Origin: an uncultured Collinsella sp.
GTDB taxonomy: Bacteria; Actinomycetota; Coriobacteriia; Coriobacteriales; Coriobacteriaceae
Reading direction: 5' to 3'
NCBI GenBank assembly: GCA_937969105.1
Contig: CALBUZ010000115.1
Location: 1 to 19,802 of the forward strand
DNA length: 19,802 nt
In this document: in pieces, positions 14,667 through 19,802 of the stretch
Layout: each line of letters opens with the position of its first letter
How positions within the stretch are numbered: the first letter of the stretch is position 1
Made by a program: the position numbers and the translations under genes
The notes under the pieces: generated by a model
The model's database searches: none
Told to the model about the DNA's origin: nothing
What the model saw: the letters and a program-made list of their open reading frames with translations, nothing else

Positions 14667-14735
14667 AAGTTGCGGTGGAATAGGGGCTGTTTTGGCCTCT
14701 GAGACTCCCATTTAGTCCCTATTCCACCGCAACTT
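14667..14735. repeat. Inverted repeat with 19-bp arms upstream of cutC
   Basis: AAGTTGCGGTGGAATAGGG (14667-14685) is perfectly complementary to 14717-14735, separated by 31 nt. The pairing can continue past one mismatch. It begins about 58 nt upstream of cutC and directly abuts the livF terminator. It has no coding capacity. It may be a dispersed palindromic element, a small structured RNA, or a cutC regulatory site. Confidence 0.85.
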
Positions 14736-14776
14736 AAAAAGGGGGCGCTGACCGGGTTGGTCAGCGCCCCCTTTGT
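14736..14776 (-). terminator. Terminator of the liv operon
   Basis: GGGGGCGCTGACC and GGTCAGCGCCCCC form a perfect 13-bp stem around a GGGTT-type loop. On the minus strand it is followed by TTTTT, and on the plus strand by TTTGTTG. It lies about 10 nt after the livF stop and is the strongest terminator in the window. Confidence 0.93.
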
Positions 14777-14784
14777 TGAATGGA

Positions 14785-15498
14785 TTAACCACCCAGGTAG
14801 GCTTTACGCACGTTATCGTCGTGCAGTAGCTCTTGGCCGGTGCCGGTCATGGTGATCTTGCCGGTCTCGAGCACGTAACCGCGCGTAGCAATCGAAAGCG
14901 CCATCTGCGCGTTTTGCTCGACCAGAAGTACCGTGGTACCGGCCTTGTGCAGGTCCTCGACAATCTGGAAGATCTGTTCGATCAGAATCGGCGCCAGGCC
15001 CATGGAAGGTTCGTCGAGCATAAGCAGTTTGGGGTTACTCATAAGGGCGCGCCCCATAACGAGCATCTGCTGCTCGCCGCCCGAAAGGGTGCCGGCGACC
15101 TGGCGACGACGTTCCTTCAGGCGCGGGAACTGCTCGTAGACGCGCTCCAGGCCCGGAGCCACCGTGGACTTGGGCTGCGTATAGGCACCCATCTCCAGGT
15201 TCTCCTCGACCGTCATCTGCAAAAAGGCGCGACGACCCTCGGGAACCTGAGCCAGGCCCTTACCAACCAGCTTATCGGCAGGCGTATGGGTAATGTCCTC
15301 GCCCATAAACTTGATGGAGCCGGTCTTGGAACGCAGCAGGCCCGAGACGGTCTTGAGCGTTGTGGACTTGCCGGCACCGTTGGCACCAATCAAGGCCACG
15401 ATCTCGCCCTCGTTAACGTTAAAGGAGATGTCCTTGATGGCGTGGATGGCGCCGTACCAGACGTTGATGTTGTAGACGGAAAGCATCGGCTCTGCCAT
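14785..15498 (-). CDS. livF: Branched-chain amino-acid ABC transporter, ATPase LivF
   Basis: A 237-residue ATPase, the standard LivF length. Walker A GANGAGKST (38-46), Q-loop region QVPEGRRAF, signature LSGGEQQ (138-144), Walker B LLMLDEPSMGL (158-168) and the H-loop region carrying VEQN (193-196), where LivF-type subunits have Gln-Asn in place of the usual His. It hydrolyses ATP with LivG to drive uptake through LivH-LivM. Its ATG directly follows the livG stop codon (TAAATG), with GGGGGAG as ribosome site inside livG. It is the last gene of the operon and is followed by the 13-bp terminator. Confidence 0.96.
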   Translation of the reverse strand: MAEPMLSVYNINVWYGAIHAIKDISFNVNEGEIVALIGANGAGKSTTLKTVSGLLRSKTGSIKFMGEDITHTPADKLVGKGLAQVPEGRRAFLQMTVEENLEMGAYTQPKSTVAPGLERVYEQFPRLKERRRQVAGTLSGGEQQMLVMGRALMSNPKLLMLDEPSMGLAPILIEQIFQIVEDLHKAGTTVLLVEQNAQMALSIATRGYVLETGKITMTGTGQELLHDDNVRKAYLGG

Positions 15499-16359
15499 TT
15501 AGTTCTCCCCCTTATCCTGCTTGCCCAGATATGCCTCAATAACGGCGTCGTTGTTCTGGATTTCCTCTGCCGTGCCCTTGGCGATGACCTTACCAAAGTT
15601 GAGCACGCAGATGCCCTCGCAGATGTTCATAACGAGCGACATATCATGCTCGATAAGCATGATGGCAATGCCAAAGGTGTCGCGAATCTTGACGATGTTC
15701 TCCATGAGCTCCGCGGTCTCGGACGGGTTCATGCCGGCAGCAGGCTCGTCGAGCAGCAGTAGCTTGGGGTTGGTGGCAAGCGCGCGGACGATCTCCAGAC
15801 GACGCTGAGCGCCGTAAGGCAGCGATCCGGCCTGCTCGTTTGCCAGATGCTCCATATCAAAGATGGACAGCAGCTCCATGGCGCGCTCGTGAGCAGCCTT
15901 CTCGTGCTTCCAATACGTCGGCAGGCGCAGCACGCCCTCAAAGCCGGAGTAACGCTCCTGGTTATGCAGGCCGACCTTGACGTTATCCTCCACCGTCATG
16001 GTGTTGAATAGGCGAATGTTCTGGAAGGTACGGGCAATACCCATGCGGTTGACCTGGTAGACCGACTTGCCCGAGGTGTCCTCGCCGTCGAGCAGGATGG
16101 TGCCATGCGTGGGCTGGTACACCTTGGTGAGCAGGTTGAAGACCGTGGTCTTGCCGGCGCCGTTGGGACCGATCAGACCGGCGATCTCGGTCTTGCCGAT
16201 AGTCAGGCTAAAGTCGTCGACTGCCTTAAGGCCACCGAACTCAATGCCCAGGTGGATGCACTCGAGTGCAGGGCGCTCGCCCAGGTCACGATCGGGAACG
16301 ATGGCGCCAGAAGGATACGGGACCATCTTGCCCTTCTTGAACTCAAATTTACTGGGCAT
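15499..16359 (-). CDS. livG: Branched-chain amino-acid ABC transporter, ATPase LivG
   Basis: A 286-residue ATPase with Walker A GPNGAGKT (64-71), Q-loop FQNIRLF near 112, signature PYGAQRR (181-187; the LSGGQ equivalent is degenerate, as is usual in LivG), Walker B LLLLDEP (200-206) and LIEHD for the H-loop. It has about 30 residues before the nucleotide-binding core, somewhat more than typical LivG. The ATG at 16359 follows an excellent GGAGGTGG and overlaps the end of livM by 11 nt, so the two are translationally coupled. A longer frame up to 16386 lies wholly within livM and has no advantage. Confidence 0.95.
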   Translation of the reverse strand: MPSKFEFKKGKMVPYPSGAIVPDRDLGERPALECIHLGIEFGGLKAVDDFSLTIGKTEIAGLIGPNGAGKTTVFNLLTKVYQPTHGTILLDGEDTSGKSVYQVNRMGIARTFQNIRLFNTMTVEDNVKVGLHNQERYSGFEGVLRLPTYWKHEKAAHERAMELLSIFDMEHLANEQAGSLPYGAQRRLEIVRALATNPKLLLLDEPAAGMNPSETAELMENIVKIRDTFGIAIMLIEHDMSLVMNICEGICVLNFGKVIAKGTAEEIQNNDAVIEAYLGKQDKGEN

Positions 16360-17428
16360 CGGCTGCCACCTCCTTCTTGGAAGCAAAGCGGTCCTTGACG
16401 CGACCGAAGAACGCCTTGAGCTGCGGGTTGTTGGTAAAAATCATGACCAGGATCAGCACGATGGCGTAGATGAGCATGCGGTAGTCCGAGAACTGACGAA
16501 GCAGCTCGGGAAGCACCGTGAGCAGCGCCGCCGCGATGACGGAGCCGCGCATATTGCCCAGACCGCCCAGGACCACGAACACCAGGATGAGAATGGACGT
16601 GTTGAAGTCGAACTTGGTGGCGGAGAGCTGCGAGAAGTTACCGCCGAAGAGGGCTCCGGCAGCACCGGCGAGGGCAGCGGAAACCACGAAGGCGATCATG
16701 CGGTACTCGGTGACGGAGATGCCTACGGACTCGGCTGCAATCTTGTTATCGCGCACGGCCATGATGGCACGGCCGGTACGGCTGCGAACCAGGTTGAGTA
16801 CAATCACGAGCGCGACCATGACCAGGATGGCACCGGCGAGGAAGGTCGAGTACGTCGACACGCCCGAGGCGCCCTGGGCGCCCTTGATGATGGCGGTGCC
16901 GTCCTCGAGCAGGTGCAGGTCATCGATCGTAGAGTTGCCCGTGATGTTAAAGATCACGTGCAGGCCGCGGGAATCGACGCCCACAATGAGGCAGGTGACG
17001 ACCTCTTTGATGATCTCGCCAAAAGCCAGGGTCACGATGGCCAGATAGTCGCCGCTCAGGCGCAGGACCGGGATACCGATCAAGAAGCCCAAGATGGCAG
17101 CGGCGATAGCGCCGACCACAATGCTGATGATCAAACGCATCGGATCGGAGGGAACGGCGCTCTCGAGGGCGACCGCGGTGACGATGCCCGTGTAGGCACC
17201 GACACTCATAAAGCCCGCATGGCCCAGTGACAGGTCGCCCGCGATGCCGACGACGAGGTTGAGGGAAATGGCCATGACGATGTAGGCCGTAATGGGAACC
17301 AACTGGCCGGCGATCATGCGCGGGATCATATGGTTGGACTGCATAAAGAACACGATGGCAAATGCCACGATGCACATGGCGTACGTGACAAAATCGTGAC
17401 GCGTCTGCTTGTCTTTAAGAAACTTCAT
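16349..17428 (-). CDS. livM: Branched-chain amino-acid ABC transporter, permease LivM
   Basis: A permease of 359 residues with about nine to ten hydrophobic segments. It carries LivM marks: GIAGDLSLGHAGFMSVGAYTG near the N-terminal third, the LSGDYLAIVTLAFGEI stretch, the cytoplasmic RTGRAIMAVRDNKIAAESVGI coupling loop that contacts the ATPases, and GGLGNMRGSVIAAALLTVLPE near the C-terminus. The ATG at 17428 is preceded by AGGTGA at 5 nt. An in-frame GTG at 17437, directly after the livH stop, would add three residues and is also possible. It forms the channel together with LivH and overlaps livG. Confidence 0.95.
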   Translation of the reverse strand: MKFLKDKQTRHDFVTYAMCIVAFAIVFFMQSNHMIPRMIAGQLVPITAYIVMAISLNLVVGIAGDLSLGHAGFMSVGAYTGIVTAVALESAVPSDPMRLIISIVVGAIAAAILGFLIGIPVLRLSGDYLAIVTLAFGEIIKEVVTCLIVGVDSRGLHVIFNITGNSTIDDLHLLEDGTAIIKGAQGASGVSTYSTFLAGAILVMVALVIVLNLVRSRTGRAIMAVRDNKIAAESVGISVTEYRMIAFVVSAALAGAAGALFGGNFSQLSATKFDFNTSILILVFVVLGGLGNMRGSVIAAALLTVLPELLRQFSDYRMLIYAIVLILVMIFTNNPQLKAFFGRVKDRFASKKEVAADAQ

Positions 17429-17437
17429 AACGCTCAC

Positions 17438-18319
17438 CTACACCTTCTCGGGGACGTACTTGCCCAAGAGGCCGGCAGGCTTGACGAGCAGGACGATGAT
17501 CAAAACACCAAAGACGATGGAGTTGGCAAGGCTCGTGGAAATGTAGGCCTGCGCCATCGCTTCGATGATGCCGATGAGAATGCCACCGACAAAGGCGCCG
17601 GGGATGGAGCCGATACCGCCGAAGACGGCGGCATCGAAGGCCTTGATGCCAGGCATGGCACCCGTCGTGGGCTGCAGCACCGGCGAGTAGGAGCACAGCA
17701 GCACACCGGCGATGGCGGCAAGGGCAGAGCCGATGGCGAACGTCATCGAGATGGTGCGGTTGACGTTGATGCCCATGAGCTGAGCGGCGGCCTTGTCCTC
17801 GGACACGGCGCGCATGGCCTTGCCCATCTTGGTCTTACCCGTAAAGAACATCAGGCCGGCCATGATAACCAGGCAGGCGACGATGGTGACGAGCGAGACG
17901 GCGCTTACGTTAAACTTGGCCAAGAACTCCGGCACCTGGAAGGTGACGAGCGAAGTGAAGTTCTTGGGCGTGGCGCCCCACAGAAGCTGCGCGGCGTTCT
18001 GCAGGAAGTAGGACACGCCGATGGCCGTGATCAGAACGGCCAGAGGGCCTGCTTGGCGCAGCGGCTTGTATGCCAGACCCTCGATGAGAACACCGAGAAC
18101 CGTGCAGACCACACAAGAGAGAACTACAGATGCCCAGCCCGGGAGGCCGAGATACGACGTGGCGCAGAACGAGACATAGGCACCGACCATGATGACGTCG
18201 CCGTGAGCGAAGTTGAGCATCTTGGCGATACCGTAAACCATGGTGTAGCCCAACGCGATGATGGCGTAGACGCTGCCCATGGACAGGCCGTTGACCAGGT
18301 ATTGGATAAAGACCGTCAT
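17438..18319 (-). CDS. livH: Branched-chain amino-acid ABC transporter, permease LivH
   Basis: A 293-residue permease, typical for LivH. It begins MTVFIQYLVNGLSMGSVYAI, contains GYTMVYGIAKMLNFAHGDVIM and the coupling loop TKMGKAMRAVSEDKAAAQLMGI, and ends GGIGSIPGAFVGG followed by a last membrane segment. The ATG at 18319 is 9 nt after GGGGG. The ATG at 18328 would sit directly against that ribosome site, and the longer frame to 18412 runs through the intergenic hairpins. It is separated from livK by 139 nt holding two hairpins, but joined to livM without a gap. Confidence 0.95.
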   Translation of the reverse strand: MTVFIQYLVNGLSMGSVYAIIALGYTMVYGIAKMLNFAHGDVIMVGAYVSFCATSYLGLPGWASVVLSCVVCTVLGVLIEGLAYKPLRQAGPLAVLITAIGVSYFLQNAAQLLWGATPKNFTSLVTFQVPEFLAKFNVSAVSLVTIVACLVIMAGLMFFTGKTKMGKAMRAVSEDKAAAQLMGINVNRTISMTFAIGSALAAIAGVLLCSYSPVLQPTTGAMPGIKAFDAAVFGGIGSIPGAFVGGILIGIIEAMAQAYISTSLANSIVFGVLIIVLLVKPAGLLGKYVPEKV

Positions 18320-18365
18320 GTTCCACATCCCCCTTTCGAATAGGTTTCCAGTTGATGTATGAAAC

Positions 18366-18385
18366 AGGGACGTTACATCGTCCCT
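18366..18385 (-). other. Hairpin 2 between livK and livH
   Basis: AGGGACG (18366-18372) and CGTCCCT (18379-18385) form a 7-bp stem with a 6-nt loop, nearer to livH. No U-run follows on the transcribed strand (GTTTCATAC), so termination here would be partial at most. Confidence 0.6.
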
Positions 18386-18395
18386 AGATACCAAG

Positions 18396-18427
18396 CAAGC
18401 AGGGAAGGCCAAAACCTCCCCTGCTTG
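18396..18427 (-). other. Hairpin 1 between livK and livH
   Basis: On the minus strand CAAGCAGGG pairs with CCCTGCTTG, and the stem continues through a G-U pair and AGG/CCT to a TTTTGG loop, about 13 bp in all. It begins about 30 nt after the livK stop and lacks a U-run. Such hairpins after binding-protein genes commonly protect the upstream mRNA from 3' decay and so raise livK over the permease genes. Confidence 0.65.
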
Positions 18428-18458
18428 GGATCAAAACCGCTCTATGTAAGGCGGCCTA

Positions 18459-19646
18459 TTAGGCCTGTACGTACTTGCCGTCGGTAATGACGTACGCCGT
18501 CGGGTCCTTCTGAACCTGGCCCTTGTCGTTCCAGGAGAGCTTGCCAGTCAGACCGTCAACGGTAATCTTGCGCATAGCCTCGGGAAGCTTCTCGGCAACC
18601 TCGGTGGGGTCGGCGTCGACACCCAGGCCGGCCTCCTTGAGAGCCTCGACCACAGCATGCACGCCGTCGTAGGCGTCAGCGGCAAACTGGTCGGGGGTAT
18701 CGCCGTACTTATCCTTGTAAGCGTTGACGAAGTCGGCGTTCTTCTCGTCATCGGCGGAGAACGGGGTCATGAGCAGCAGGCCCTCGGCAAGAGAGGTGTC
18801 GAAGCCCTCAACGCCCAGGATGCCGTCCATGCCGTCGCAGCCCATCATCTTGACGTCGTAGCCCATGTCCTTGGCGTTCTTGAGCAGGACGGACGCCGGC
18901 GTGTAGTAGATCGGCGCGAAGATCATGGTGGCGCCGGCCTGCTTGGCCTTGGTCAGCTGGTTGGTAAAGCTCGTGGCGGAGTCGTCCTTAAAGGTCTCCT
19001 CGTCGACAATCTCGAGCTTGGACTTAGCGGCCTGGGCCTTAAAGGAATCTGCGATGCCCGAAGAATAGGCGTCGCCGGAGTTATAGAACAGCACGAACTT
19101 CTCGTCCGCATACTTCTGCGCCAGGAACTTGGCAGCGTTGACACCCTGGTTGGGGTCGGTAAAGCAAACCTGGAAGACGCAATCCTTGCCCTTGGTAACG
19201 TCCTCGGAGGACGCGGACGGGGTGATCATGAACGTCTCGGGGTCGTTACCGCACTCGGCGGCAACGGCGACCGACGCACCCGTGGTGGTCGGGCCGACGA
19301 GGGCCTGCATGCCCCAGTCGAGCAGGGTGTTGAAGGCGTTGACGGCCTTCTCGCCGTCAGCCTGGTCGTCCTCGGCCTTGCTGACAAGCGGCAGCTCCTT
19401 AGTCGAGAAATCCTTGCAGCCAAGCTCGACAGCCTGTGTAACGGACTTGCCGTAGGACGCGTTGGCGCCGGTCAGCGGGCCGATAGTGCCGATCTTAAAC
19501 GAAGCGTCGCCCGAAGCGGAACCGCTATCGCCGCCGTTGGAGGAGCAGCCAGCTAGAATGGACATCGCCCCCAGACCTGCTGCGCTCGCGATAACGCTCC
19601 TGCGATTCATAACAGGGTTCAATGACTTACCGGTGAGGCTCGACAT
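18459..19646 (-). CDS. livK: Branched-chain amino-acid ABC transporter, binding lipoprotein
   Basis: A 395-residue periplasmic-binding-protein-type I receptor that delivers Leu/Ile/Val, or related amino acids, to LivHM. A lipoprotein signal ends in LAGC with acylated Cys34, preceded by NRRSVIASAAGLGAMSI, whose twin arginine and lack of strong hydrophobicity hint at Tat export. A Gly/Ser-rich linker follows, then KIGTIGPLTGANASYGKSV, which is characteristic of LivK/LivJ. The ATG at 19646 has AGGAG about 7 nt upstream; an internal ATG at 19610 has none. It heads the operon, and two hairpins separate it from livH, consistent with the receptor being made in excess. The exact ligand cannot be read from sequence. 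Confidence 0.95.
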   Translation of the reverse strand: MSSLTGKSLNPVMNRRSVIASAAGLGAMSILAGCSSNGGDSGSASGDASFKIGTIGPLTGANASYGKSVTQAVELGCKDFSTKELPLVSKAEDDQADGEKAVNAFNTLLDWGMQALVGPTTTGASVAVAAECGNDPETFMITPSASSEDVTKGKDCVFQVCFTDPNQGVNAAKFLAQKYADEKFVLFYNSGDAYSSGIADSFKAQAAKSKLEIVDEETFKDDSATSFTNQLTKAKQAGATMIFAPIYYTPASVLLKNAKDMGYDVKMMGCDGMDGILGVEGFDTSLAEGLLLMTPFSADDEKNADFVNAYKDKYGDTPDQFAADAYDGVHAVVEALKEAGLGVDADPTEVAEKLPEAMRKITVDGLTGKLSWNDKGQVQKDPTAYVITDGKYVQA

Positions 19647-19667
19647 GCGGCTCTCCTCTCAAATCTC

Positions 19668-19688
19668 GTCGGGTTTCGGTTACCCGAC
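19668..19688 (-). promoter_or_regulatory. Hairpin or operator-like repeat in the livK leader
   Basis: GTCGGGT (19668-19674) and ACCCGAC (19682-19688) form a 7-bp inverted repeat with a 7-nt spacer, just upstream of the livK ribosome site. A second small inverted repeat, CGCCG/CGGCG, lies near 19700-19713. It could be a regulator binding site or an mRNA hairpin. No convincing -35/-10 pair was found in the 155 nt upstream of livK; TAGTAT near 19722-19727 is a possible -10. Confidence 0.4.
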
Positions 19689-19802
19689 AGGCCATCCTTC
19701 GCCGTGTTCGGCGTTCGCAAAATACTAGACGCTTTAGTTAAGGAAAGTGGCGATTATTTCAACTTTTCTTGGGATTTGTTCATTTATCCATAATTCTGCG
19801 TA

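Noticed and set aside
16067..17230. Plus-strand open frame of 387 codons rich in Asp, His and Gln
   Set aside because: It is the mirror of livG and livM; the odd composition comes from antisense reading of hydrophobic codons.
17330..18343. Plus-strand open frame of 337 codons
   Set aside because: It is antisense to livM and livH and shows the same skewed composition as other shadows of membrane proteins.

Overview
The window (about 60% G+C by eye) looks like chromosomal DNA of a coriobacterium, most likely Collinsella or a close relative. The main evidence is the 5' third of a 16S rRNA gene at the left edge, whose variable regions match what I remember of Collinsella 16S; no database search was run. 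Every protein gene except one (12101-13099) lies on the minus strand, so the window is mostly read from right to left.

Layout, right to left in the direction of transcription. (1) 14785-19646: a complete branched-chain amino-acid ABC uptake operon, livK-livH-livM-livG-livF, in the same order as the classical livKHMGF set. livH to livF are tightly spaced or overlapping, two hairpins lie between livK and livH, and a 13-bp-stem terminator follows livF. (2) 13121-14608: cutC and a GalT-like HIT-superfamily protein, 3 nt apart. (3) 12101-13099, plus strand: a bile acid:sodium symporter (BASS) family transporter, divergent from the next block. (4) 5394-11825: a large RecJ exonuclease fused to a RecQ-like helicase, the bifunctional (p)ppGpp synthetase/hydrolase Rel, and an MBL-fold hydrolase. 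This resembles the recJ-apt-rel-dtd-MBL neighbourhood of Firmicutes but without apt and dtd. (5) 4333-5199: class II fructose-bisphosphate aldolase with its own promoter. (6) 2649-4082: a transglutaminase-like protein of unknown substrate, followed by tRNA-Leu(CAA). (7) 893-2077: the infC-rpmI-rplT translation operon behind an attenuator-like leader. (8) 1-354: the start of an rRNA operon that runs out of the window.

Most of the content is housekeeping: translation, stringent response, DNA repair, glycolysis and amino-acid uptake. There is no CRISPR array, prophage, toxin-antitoxin pair or insertion sequence. The most unusual item is the RecJ-helicase fusion, which joins in one polypeptide two activities that cooperate as separate proteins in E. 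coli. Smaller oddities are an infC frame whose only good ribosome-binding site points to an AUA start codon, a duplicated tRNA-Leu 3' end plus terminator, two long intergenic inverted repeats (4221-4312 and 14667-14735), and a triplicated TTGAC-type motif upstream of fba.
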